Source: Acinetobacter sp. SFB (GTDB lineage: Bacteria > Pseudomonadota > Gammaproteobacteria > Pseudomonadales > Moraxellaceae). From it: a stretch of DNA of 64,000 nucleotides. The stretch is from NCBI RefSeq assembly GCF_001647545.1, contig NZ_LSZH01000016.1, positions 124,001 to 188,000 of the forward strand, read 5' to 3'. The notes below the pieces were generated by a model. It did not search any database. It was not told the origin of the DNA and was given only the letters and a program-made list of their open reading frames with translations. Of the stretch, positions 54,955 to 63,112 are shown piece after piece; the first letter of the stretch is position 1, and each line of letters starts with the position of its first letter. The translations under genes were made by a program, and so were the position numbers.

Positions 54955-57363
54955 ATGAATCGCATATATAGATCGATTTGCAACCTAAGGACTGGCACAT
55001 TTATAGCCGTGTCCGAGAACGCGCGTAGCGCAGGCAAAAAGTCATCGTTATGTAATACGATGAGCAATAGCAGTGTAGATTTCGCCTTAAAAACCTTAGC
55101 CGTATCACTATTGGTGATATGCGGTACCAGTCTGGCGTATGCACAACCCGTAGGTGGTGTGGTATCGGCAGGAAACGCTAACATTAGCACTTTGCCGGGC
55201 AATATGACGATCCAGCAAACCTCACAGAATGTGGCGATTAACTGGCAAAGTTTCAACATCAATCGCGGCGAGTCAGTTAATTTTGTGCAACCCAATAGCA
55301 ATTCTATCGCATTGAACCGCGTTCTGGGTTCAGATGCATCCAGCATTATGGGCAACCTGTCAGCGAACGGTAAAGTATTCCTGATCAATCCCAATGGTGT
55401 GTTATTTGGCAAGACTGCATCCGTCAATGTGGGCGGACTTGTGGCGTCTACGCTTAATATCAGCGATGCTGATTTTATGGCAAATAACTATAAATTTTCT
55501 GGCACGGAAACTGGTATGGTGCTGAATCAGGGTAGCATTAATACTACCGATGGTGGCTTTGTCGCATTATTAGGTGCCAATGTCAGTAATCAAGGCGTGA
55601 TTGCAGCCAAACTTGGCACAGTTGCTCTGGCAGCAGGTAAAGCCATGACGCTGGATGTTGCGGGCGACAAGTTACTGAATATCGTGGTCAACCAAGACGT
55701 GGTCAATGCACTGGTTGAAAATGGTGGGCTGATTCAAGCCAATGGTGGTCAAGTGCTCATGACCACTCAAACTGCAGGAAGTCTACTTGGCAATGCAGTC
55801 AACAATACTGGGGTGATTCAAGCACAAACCATTCAAAATGTTAAAGGCACGATTAAACTGCTAGCCGGCATGCAAAATGGTAGCACGCTCGTTGCAGGAA
55901 CAATTGACGCGAGTGCGCTGACAGGTGGTTCGGGTGGTTTCATCGAAACCTCAGCGGCAAAAGTGCGCATTAGCGATACTGCCAAGATTACCACCTCGGC
56001 ACCTTTAGGCCAGACAGGAACCTGGTTAATTGACCCGCAAGACTTCAATGTCGGTGGTGACTCAACAGATAATATTTCAGGGGCTACCCTGTCAGCTTTG
56101 TTAGTGACCAATAGTGTCATTATTAGTACCTTAACAGGACTTAATACTACTCAGGCTGGTACACCTCCACTGACAAATCAGAATACCGCAATAGTGGTTA
56201 ATGGTGACATCAACATCAAAGAGGCAGTCAGTTGGTCAGCCAGTTCCAGTCCCACAACCCTGACCTTACGTGCTGAGCGCGATGTCAACATTAACCAAGC
56301 TGTTACTGCAACCAATGGTAATTTTGAAGTGTGCTGTGGACGCGACATCAACGTCAATGCACCGATTACCACAGTCAATGGCAGTGTTTTACTGGCTGCT
56401 GGCCGTAATATAAACATGAATGCCGCAACCACGACGACTGATGGCAACATTACCTTCTGTGCAGAAGAAGATATTAATATAAATGAAAAAATTACCTTGA
56501 CCCGAGGTACAACCATCCCAGATCAAAGCCTTGGCCTTCCTTTGGGCTTAGTGCTTAGTGCGGGTTATGGGGCGAACAAACCGGGTATTGATGGCGGCAC
56601 AGTGATTTTTGCGCCACTTGCGCCACCGATCACCGTGACTGGTCCAAATGCACCCGTTACCATTAACTATAATCCAGTCTCTTATACAGCACCTACCGAT
56701 TACTCTACGAACTTCGTACTCACTGACGCTAAACTGACACAACATATGTTGGTCTATGCAACCGGTGGTGACAAAGCATTTGATGGTTCAAATAAAACCA
56801 CACTTTCGGGTCTTATCGGTAACCCTTCAGGCCTAAGTTTAGTTGCAGGTCCAAATAGCACAGCTACATTTAGTGATGCTGCTGTAGGAACAGATAAAAC
56901 CATTACCTTTGATGGCTATAGCCTGAGTGGTTCAAATGCGGGTGATTTTGCCTTGGCTGCTGATTGTTGTACTGGTGTACGCACAACCACTGGAACGATA
57001 TCAGCTGGCGGTGTACCACCAGTAGTCGTTCCTCCAGTAACTCCGCCTGTAGTCGTACCACCAGTTGTCACTCCTCCAGTAACTCCGCCTGTGGTCGTAC
57101 CGCCAGTTGTCACTCCTCCGGTAAATCCACCCGGGGGTGTCCCGCCAGTTGTTATTGCGCCGGTCATTCAACCGACTCCACCAGGGAAATTGCCACCCGT
57201 CATCGTGCTACCTCCATTGCTTACAGTGTTACCACCAGCCGAATTGCCATCTGTAGAAGTATCAGTACCTCCTGTGGCTGTTCCACCCAAAACCGTAGTC
57301 ATCAAGCAACCGCCTGTAATCTACGTGCCGCCCGTTTATCTACCTAAGCAGGATCGCAACTAA
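54955..57363 (+). CDS. TpsA-type secreted adhesin with proline-rich tail
   Basis: 802 aa, short for TpsA. The extended signal peptide (MNRIYRSICNLRTGTFIAVS) resembles ESPR, with cleavage near LAYA. The TPS domain carries ..TIQQTSQNVAINWQSFNI and LINPNGVLFGK (the NPNG motif). A beta-helix follows with unusual CC and C pairs (FEVCCGRDI, ITFCAEEDI, ADCCTGVR). A YDG-like domain (YATGGDKAFDGSNKTTLSG) precedes a ~120-residue proline/valine repeat (PPVVVPPVTPPVV type) and the end IKQPPVIYVPPVYLP. Secreted by the TpsB upstream; the tail may span or bind cell wall. Confidence 0.9.
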   Translation: MNRIYRSICNLRTGTFIAVSENARSAGKKSSLCNTMSNSSVDFALKTLAVSLLVICGTSLAYAQPVGGVVSAGNANISTLPGNMTIQQTSQNVAINWQSFNINRGESVNFVQPNSNSIALNRVLGSDASSIMGNLSANGKVFLINPNGVLFGKTASVNVGGLVASTLNISDADFMANNYKFSGTETGMVLNQGSINTTDGGFVALLGANVSNQGVIAAKLGTVALAAGKAMTLDVAGDKLLNIVVNQDVVNALVENGGLIQANGGQVLMTTQTAGSLLGNAVNNTGVIQAQTIQNVKGTIKLLAGMQNGSTLVAGTIDASALTGGSGGFIETSAAKVRISDTAKITTSAPLGQTGTWLIDPQDFNVGGDSTDNISGATLSALLVTNSVIISTLTGLNTTQAGTPPLTNQNTAIVVNGDINIKEAVSWSASSSPTTLTLRAERDVNINQAVTATNGNFEVCCGRDINVNAPITTVNGSVLLAAGRNINMNAATTTTDGNITFCAEEDININEKITLTRGTTIPDQSLGLPLGLVLSAGYGANKPGIDGGTVIFAPLAPPITVTGPNAPVTINYNPVSYTAPTDYSTNFVLTDAKLTQHMLVYATGGDKAFDGSNKTTLSGLIGNPSGLSLVAGPNSTATFSDAAVGTDKTITFDGYSLSGSNAGDFALAADCCTGVRTTTGTISAGGVPPVVVPPVTPPVVVPPVVTPPVTPPVVVPPVVTPPVNPPGGVPPVVIAPVIQPTPPGKLPPVIVLPPLLTVLPPAELPSVEVSVPPVAVPPKTVVIKQPPVIYVPPVYLPKQDRN
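57003..57170 (+). repeat. Proline/valine-rich tandem repeat in tpsA
   Basis: Imperfect repeats encoding VPPVVTPPVTPPV, with near-identical DNA blocks (GTACCACCAGTTGTCACTCC and variants). Probably variable in length between strains. Confidence 0.75.
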
Positions 57364-57395
57364 GGCTTTTTTAAGTCTGATTTTAGATCGGTCAT

Positions 57396-57475
57396 GGACC
57401 GTATGAAGTTAGAGGGTAGCGAAACACCGTGCAAAGCCTGTCGATAAAATCTAATCGGCAGGAATTACTTTTGAG
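57396..57475 (+). ncRNA. Possible structured leader RNA before L,D-transpeptidase
   Basis: Between tpsA and the transpeptidase a stem CCTGTCGAT / ATCGGCAGG (8-nt loop) is preceded by GGTAGCGAAACACC and GTGCAAAGCC. The last piece and the GAAA-type loop are reminiscent of c-di-GMP-I (GEMM) riboswitches, but the 3' half of that motif is missing. A structured element is plausible; identity unproven. Confidence 0.22.
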
Positions 57476-57490
57476 TAATAAGGTAATTCA

Positions 57491-58336
57491 ATGAAAAATT
57501 TTATAAAAATAAGGCTAGTAGGTGCTAAAAAATTGTTGTCAGGAATTATATTTAGCAGAATCATACAATCGGCAGCAATTATGAAAAGTCTGCGGCTGAG
57601 CCTAGGTGTGATGTTGGGCTGTATGACGAGTCCAGGATATGCTGCCGGGACTCAGGAAGCGGGAATACCGGTCATTCCAGTGGTGGCCAATCACTCTAGT
57701 CAATCTCCAATTCATGCAGTGCCTGTTGGCTCACCAATAGCCAAGCTCAGCCCCAAACGCGCTAACTTTAAACAGGAAACTGGCACCCTAGCTTCTGTAT
57801 ATTTAGCAGATTGGGTGCTTGATTCAGGCGATAATCAGCAGATGCCTTTTGTGATTGTGGATAAAAAGGCAGCCAAGGTTTATGTGTTTGATGCATTGGG
57901 GCAATTAACGGGTACAGCTCCCGCACTTCTTGGCTTAGCATTAGGCGATAATTCAATCCCTAATATTGGTAACATGGCCTTAGTGAATATTAAACCAGAA
58001 CAACGTACTACGCCTGCTGGTCGATTCGTCGCAGCCTTGGGTAAGAACATACAGAATAAAGAAATTTTATGGGTAGATTATGATGCGGCAATCTCATTAC
58101 ATCGCGTTGTTACCTCGTCTCCTAAAGAACGTCGCTTGCAGCGCTTAGAATCCCAAAACCCTTTAGAACGTCGAATTTCGTATGGCTGTATTAACGTTCC
58201 CGTCAAGTTTTATGACCAAGTGGTAAGTCCAGCATTCACTGGAACAAATGGAATCGTCTATGTGTTACCCGATACGCGTTCGATCCAAGAAGTGTTTGGA
58301 TCATATAATGTCGCAGATCGCGCACTTGAGCAGTAA
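57491..58336 (+). CDS. L,D-transpeptidase (YkuD family), linked to TPS pair
   Basis: 281 aa. Start ATG 57491 has AAGG; it gives a long basic N-terminus (~30 aa) before the signal peptide (SLRLSLGVMLGCMTSPGYAA), like an extended signal. The YkuD domain shows FVIVDKKAAKVYVFDALGQL, TPAGRF, LHRVV with His204, and ISYGCINVP with Cys233. The usual SHGC is SYGC here. Such enzymes cross-link peptidoglycan or attach proteins to it. Position behind tpsBA suggests a role in anchoring the adhesin (inference). An IS6 remnant begins two bases after the stop. Confidence 0.87.
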   Translation: MKNFIKIRLVGAKKLLSGIIFSRIIQSAAIMKSLRLSLGVMLGCMTSPGYAAGTQEAGIPVIPVVANHSSQSPIHAVPVGSPIAKLSPKRANFKQETGTLASVYLADWVLDSGDNQQMPFVIVDKKAAKVYVFDALGQLTGTAPALLGLALGDNSIPNIGNMALVNIKPEQRTTPAGRFVAALGKNIQNKEILWVDYDAAISLHRVVTSSPKERRLQRLESQNPLERRISYGCINVPVKFYDQVVSPAFTGTNGIVYVLPDTRSIQEVFGSYNVADRALEQ

Positions 58337-58862
58337 AGCACTGTTGCAAATAGGGATCTGATTCGAGGATGCGGACTGATCTAAATTTTGTGTAAGTACT
58401 TGGGCTGTGCGCTGGTATTGTCACTATGGCATTAGCTATCGTGAACTTGAGGCAATGCTTGCTGAACGTGGTGGGAATTCAGCATAGTATCTTCTTGGAA
58501 AAACTTTAAATCATGTGAAGAAGTGGCAAATTCCCCAAGTGATCAATACGGATAAACTGGGAAGAAAAATGTCCAGCAGACCTGAAGCACCGGCAGATTA
58601 AATACAAAAATAACGTGATGGAATGTGATCATGGCAAGCTAAAGCGGATCATCAGAGCCGCCTTAGGATTTAAATCCATGAAGACAACTTATGCCGCAAT
58701 TAAAGGTATTGAAGTCATGCGTGCACCACGTAAAGACTAAGCTTGGTCATTTTCTTAGGGTCAGTCTCAGGGTGAAGTGTATTTAGTAAATAGAGTTTTC
58801 GGTCTCTAAGTCCTTTTTAAAGGAAGCACCCTCGAATCAAATCTCTATTTGCAACAGTGCCC
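58337..58862 (+). mobile_element. IS6-family element with internal deletion
   Basis: Both ends remain: GCACTGTTGCAAATAG at 58338 and TATTTGCAACAGTGCC ending at 58862. Inside are two parts of the transposase, WAVRWYCHYGISYRELEAML and, after a deletion, ECDHGKLKRIIRAALGFKSM, then YAAIKGIEVMRAPRKD and stop (58738-58740). 526 bp against roughly 800 for a full element. No matching 8-bp target duplication is visible. Confidence 0.85.
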
Positions 58863-59350
58863 TTTGATGAAAGGTCTGCACAATCTATATTTATAGATTG
58901 ACTCAACCCCTTTACATGTCTGTAAAAACAGCGCATCCAGCGTCATAAATTCTGAGTTAACCGAGCAGAACAATTTTCAACCTATATTGTAAGCGATGAT
59001 GGCATTTAAGGCTGAATACTATGCCAATGGCATTCAAATCGATGAAAATGAAATGAATGATGCTCAGTTTTCAAGTTTGCTCAGTGAGCAAAGATTCCAT
59101 TCCAGGGCAGCCTCGCTTGTACCATATTCATGCATCTGCTGAATGAAGCACCTAGGGCAAATGATAGCAAAGCATGGCTTCGAATTAGGGAAATTTGTAT
59201 TAGTCTTTTTTGCAAAGTATCTATATCTATAACATGTGCCAAAACCTTAAGCTGTTTTAATTCTAGATACTGAATTTCATGGGCTTCTCTTCACGCTTTG
59301 TTCACATCTCCTTGCGTTATCTTAACTACAGGATTAAATAAGGCTGGAAA
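58863..59350. other. Gap with a small broken ORF
   Basis: At 58996-59142 (plus) a frame reads MMAFKAEYYANGIQIDENEM, then DAQFSSLLSEQRFH, and soon stops; it looks like the N-terminus of a truncated gene. Nothing else recognised. Promoter of the lipocalin gene must lie at the right end. Confidence 0.4.
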
Positions 59351-59902
59351 ATGAATACTCTATTAAAGTCAATTGCGGGTACGGCACTGGCGATTATCGG
59401 TTTAAACTTATCTGTTAACGCTCAAGCGGAAACGACTGTACCCCAAGCGGTGGACAAAGTCGACATTCAACAGTATGCCGGTAAGTGGTATGAAATTGCC
59501 CATCTACCGATGTATTTTCAACGTAAGTGTGTTGCCGATATTACAGCCAAATACAGTGTAAACGCTGATAAAACGATGGGCGTATTAAATAGCTGCCGTA
59601 TTGCAAGCGGTGAAATGATCAGTTCCGAAGGGGTTGCCTATCCGCAGAATGAAGGGAATAGCAAACTTAAGGTGAGCTTTTTGCCTAAGGGCTTAAGATG
59701 GTTGCCATTGACTAAAGGTCATTATTGGGTATTACGCATCGACCCTGACTATAAGGTTGCACTGGTGGGTGGGCCAAGCGATAAATACTTATGGATCTTG
59801 TCTCGTGAGCCTCAGATAGAAGAGGCGACTTATCAATCTTATTTGCAAACAGCACAACAGTATGGCTATGACGTCAGCAAGCTGGTCAAAATGCCGCATT
59901 AA
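59351..59902 (+). CDS. Bacterial lipocalin (Blc-like)
   Basis: 183 aa. Signal peptide SIAGTALAIIGLNLSVNAQA, no lipobox cysteine, so periplasmic rather than a lipoprotein. Lipocalin motif 1 is YAGKWYEIAHLP, then CVADITAKYSVN, GHYWVLRIDPDYKVALVG and LWILSREP. Blc-type proteins bind fatty acids or lysophospholipids, and the next four genes remodel membrane lipids. Confidence 0.92.
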   Translation: MNTLLKSIAGTALAIIGLNLSVNAQAETTVPQAVDKVDIQQYAGKWYEIAHLPMYFQRKCVADITAKYSVNADKTMGVLNSCRIASGEMISSEGVAYPQNEGNSKLKVSFLPKGLRWLPLTKGHYWVLRIDPDYKVALVGGPSDKYLWILSREPQIEEATYQSYLQTAQQYGYDVSKLVKMPH

Positions 59903-59916
59903 TCTTCAAGCCCTTT

Positions 59917-59957
59917 GCCGAGCTGCCAACATCTCCCTTCCCAGTTCGGCTTTTTTT
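59917..59957 (+). terminator. Terminator after lipocalin gene
   Basis: GCCGAGCTG / CAGTTCGGC (one G-U pair) around a 16-nt loop, followed by seven T. Confidence 0.82.
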
Positions 59958-60038
59958 ATTCTGCTTCACATAAAATTGATATCAATACGATTAAACTGCT
60001 TGAAAGAAAATAGAATATTTTGCCATTAGGATAAGTCC

Positions 60039-61022
60039 ATGTTGAAAAGTCTGATGCGATGGGTTGATAGTTGGTCCATGCCTGCACAGGCAGAAACGAT
60101 TACGGCTGAAAATACTCAAATCCAGTGGCTTCGCATCTTGCCCTTTATTCTGTTGCACCTCGCTTGCCTTGCGGCGTTTTGGGTCGAGGTATCCTGGTTT
60201 GCAATTGCTTTTATGCTGGTCTTTTACCTGATTCGCATGTTTTCAATTACTGCATTTTTTCATCGCTACTTGTCGCATAAGACCTTTCAGACTTCACGTG
60301 TGATGCAATTTATTTTTGTATTACTTGGCACCATGAGTGCACAGCGTGGTCCGCTGTGGTGGTCAGCACATCACCGTTATCATCACCGTTATACCGACAC
60401 CCTGCAAGACCCACATTCATCCACACATGGGTTTTGGTACAGTCATGTGGGCTGGTTTCTGAATGAATATAACTTTGCTCCACGTAAAGAAGTGATTAAA
60501 GATTGGCTCAAATACCCTGAACTGATCTGGCTGGACCGTTTTAGTCTGATTGTGGTGCTGCTCACTGCCAGTGGAATTTATGCGCTGGGAGAATGGCTGG
60601 CCCTGAGCTATCCTCAATTGGGCACGTCGGGTTTACAGCTGCTGGTATGGGGATTTGTGATCTCTACGGTTTTACTGACCCATGCCACCTTATGTATTAA
60701 TTCACTGGCACATCACTCTGGCAGCCGTGACTTCGATACAGACGATCAAAGCCGCAATAATTTATTTTTGTCGATCATTACCTTAGGTGAAGGTTGGCAC
60801 AACAATCATCACTATTATGCCGGCAGTACCCGCCAAGGGTTTTACTGGTGGCAAATTGATGTGACCTATTATATTTTAAAAATCATGTCTTGGTTCGGAC
60901 TGGTCTGGGGTTTGAAACCGATTCCAGCACGTGTGTATGAGTTCAGCAAAATTGCGCAAGCCAGAAAACTGAAAAAAGCTGCAAAGAAAGGCGCTCAAAA
61001 TATTCAATCTGGGGAATCATGA
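60039..61022 (+). CDS. Acyl-CoA/acyl-lipid fatty-acid desaturase
   Basis: 327 aa integral membrane di-iron enzyme. Three histidine boxes: FHRYLSHK, HHRYHH and HNNHHYY, with four hydrophobic helices between. Delta-9-type desaturase. It starts the lipid operon; the next ATG overlaps its stop by 4 bp. Its product double bonds are the substrate of the cyclopropane synthase three genes on. Confidence 0.92.
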   Translation: MLKSLMRWVDSWSMPAQAETITAENTQIQWLRILPFILLHLACLAAFWVEVSWFAIAFMLVFYLIRMFSITAFFHRYLSHKTFQTSRVMQFIFVLLGTMSAQRGPLWWSAHHRYHHRYTDTLQDPHSSTHGFWYSHVGWFLNEYNFAPRKEVIKDWLKYPELIWLDRFSLIVVLLTASGIYALGEWLALSYPQLGTSGLQLLVWGFVISTVLLTHATLCINSLAHHSGSRDFDTDDQSRNNLFLSIITLGEGWHNNHHYYAGSTRQGFYWWQIDVTYYILKIMSWFGLVWGLKPIPARVYEFSKIAQARKLKKAAKKGAQNIQSGES

Positions 61023-62308
61023 TGAAAATTGCCATTATTGGCTCAGGTATTTCCGGGCTGTATGCCGCGTGGAAACTGGGCAAAGTACATGAAGTGACCG
61101 TATTTGAAAAGAACAATTATTTTGGTGGGCATACCGATACCCATCAGCTCAATATAGACGGGGAACACGTTGCGGTAGACAGTGGTTTTATTGTCTTTAA
61201 TCAACATAACTATCCATTGTTTTGTGCCATGCTGGAAGAGCTCGGCATAGCCTCACAAAGCAGTGACATGGGCTTTTCCGTCAACAATCAGGTCACAGGA
61301 CTGCAATACAATCCTTCGAAAAAATTCTCTTTATTGCGTCGACCACAAAACTTCTTGAAATCTGATTTTCGCGCGATGCTATCCGATCTGTTCAGGTTCT
61401 ATGCAGCCAATAAAGATCTGAATGTTGAAGATATCGACGCAGGGCTCAGTATTGATGAGTATTTAAATCAACATGCTTATTCGCAGGCCTTTCGTCAGGA
61501 GCATCTATACCCGATGTGCGGCGCGCTGTGGTCTTGTCCGGTCGAGCAGGCAGGGCAGATTCCGTATAAATTTGTGGTGAGTTTTTTTCAGCATCACCGC
61601 ATGCTGCAACTCAAAGACCGGCCATTATGGCAAACCGTGAAAGGGGGTTCAGCACGCTATGTCCGTGCGATTCAGGCGCAGGGACAGAACATTCACTTCC
61701 GCAAGGTCGGGGCTGAACAGGTATCACGTACTGAAAATGAGGTCTTGATTAAAACCCAGCAGGGCACGGAACGCTTTGACTGGGTGGTATTTGCCAGCCA
61801 TGCCGATGACAGCCTGAAGTTACTTAAGGATCCTTCCGAACGGGAACAGGCTGTATTAGGTAATTTTCGTTATCAGGCCAACCGTATGGTGGTGCACTCG
61901 GATATCAGTATTATGCCGAAATCCATGCATCAGTGGGCGAGCTGGCATGTCCACGTCACCCCGAGTCGGGCATCAGAGCAAACACCGTTCCAGAACAGTG
62001 ATGTTCACTATGGCTTTAGTTACTGGATGAACAAACTGCAAAACCTCAACTGCAACACTCAAATCTTGGCCACCCTCAATCCAAATTTTGCCATTGATCC
62101 TAAAAAGATATGGGTAGAACGACATTACCGTCATCCGGTATTTGATGCTAAAGCCATTGATGCACAAAGACGCTGGGCTGAGGTGAATGGTCAAAATCGT
62201 ACTTTCTACTGCGGCGCTTACTGGGGCTGGGGCTTTCATGAAGATGGGGCTCGCAGTGCCTCATGGGTTGTGGATCAGTTGCTAACCCAGACTGGGCAGG
62301 CCGCTTAG
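61019..62308 (+). CDS. FAD-dependent amine-oxidase-like protein of the cfa operon
   Basis: 429 aa. IAIIGSGISGLYAAWKLGKVH and VTVFEKNNYFGGHTDTH bind FAD; WVVFASHAD and the C-terminal FYCGAYWGWGFHEDGARSA close the fold. This family (NAD(P)/FAD oxidoreductase, COG2907) is regularly found with DUF1365 and cfa genes; the reaction is unclear, perhaps a further modification of unsaturated or cyclopropane fatty acids. Overlaps the desaturase gene. Confidence 0.88.
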   Translation: MMKIAIIGSGISGLYAAWKLGKVHEVTVFEKNNYFGGHTDTHQLNIDGEHVAVDSGFIVFNQHNYPLFCAMLEELGIASQSSDMGFSVNNQVTGLQYNPSKKFSLLRRPQNFLKSDFRAMLSDLFRFYAANKDLNVEDIDAGLSIDEYLNQHAYSQAFRQEHLYPMCGALWSCPVEQAGQIPYKFVVSFFQHHRMLQLKDRPLWQTVKGGSARYVRAIQAQGQNIHFRKVGAEQVSRTENEVLIKTQQGTERFDWVVFASHADDSLKLLKDPSEREQAVLGNFRYQANRMVVHSDISIMPKSMHQWASWHVHVTPSRASEQTPFQNSDVHYGFSYWMNKLQNLNCNTQILATLNPNFAIDPKKIWVERHYRHPVFDAKAIDAQRRWAEVNGQNRTFYCGAYWGWGFHEDGARSASWVVDQLLTQTGQAA

Positions 62309-62317
62309 GAGAGTCAT

Positions 62318-63112
62318 ATGCGCATGTATCCACTGGCTGTTGCCTCTGCACAGATTCGCCATCGCCGTTATTTGCCCAAATCGCATGCATTTAGCGCACA
62401 ACTCACTTACTTATGCTTTGATCCCGATCAAATTGAAACCTTTAGCCAAAAATCATGGCTCTGGTCTTCTCGCCGCTGGAATTTTCTGACGCTGGATGAG
62501 CGTGATTTTCTGAACATGGAATATGGCTCGATTCGGCAGAAAATTTCCCGCCTGCTGATCAAACAAGAAAACTATCGATTAACCCATACCGATGCCATCA
62601 GGGTATTGGCTTTACCGCGCACACTCGGTTTTCGTTTTAATTCGGTGGTGTTTTACCTGGTCTTTGATGCGACCGAGCAACCCGTGTTTGTGCTCAGTGA
62701 AATTACCAATACGCCGTGGAATGAACGTAAAGTCTATATCCATGATTGCAGAAAAAATGCAGTTGAACATGCACCGTATCAGTCGCATCAGTTCGACTTT
62801 CAAAAAGCCTTTCATGTGTCACCGTTTATGCCAATGGCATTGGATTACCGCTGGCGCTTCAGCTTTTCCGATCAGCAGAATGTGATCCATATGCAGTTGT
62901 TTGAACACAATGTCCTGCAATTTGATGCCACCATGAATTTTAGCCTGCAGAGCATCACAAATCCTTCACAGCAGCATCGTTATGCTGTCTCTAAGGTATT
63001 CGAACCCTTCAAGATGGTCATGGGGATCTACCTAAACGCCTTTCGTTTATGGAAGAAAAAAATTCCGTTTTACCCGAATCCTAAAAAAGACAAAGGAAAT
63101 ACATTGCTATGA
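62318..63112 (+). CDS. DUF1365 protein of the cfa operon
   Basis: 264 aa. LAVASAQIRHRRYLPKSHAF, TLDERDFLNMEYGSIR, LPRTLGFRFNSVVFYLVFD and FHVSPFMPMALDYRW are the DUF1365 blocks in order. Biochemical role unknown; strongly linked to the FAD protein and cyclopropane synthase. Overlaps the next gene by 4 bp (ATGA). Confidence 0.9.
   Translation: MRMYPLAVASAQIRHRRYLPKSHAFSAQLTYLCFDPDQIETFSQKSWLWSSRRWNFLTLDERDFLNMEYGSIRQKISRLLIKQENYRLTHTDAIRVLALPRTLGFRFNSVVFYLVFDATEQPVFVLSEITNTPWNERKVYIHDCRKNAVEHAPYQSHQFDFQKAFHVSPFMPMALDYRWRFSFSDQQNVIHMQLFEHNVLQFDATMNFSLQSITNPSQQHRYAVSKVFEPFKMVMGIYLNAFRLWKKKIPFYPNPKKDKGNTLL

Noticed and set aside
54627..55427. 266-codon minus-strand frame across the tpsB-tpsA junction
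   Set aside because: Antisense shadow of two well-supported genes.
57396..57475. Firm annotation of a GEMM c-di-GMP riboswitch
   Set aside because: Only part of the consensus is present and no covariance search could be run; kept only as a low-confidence structured element.
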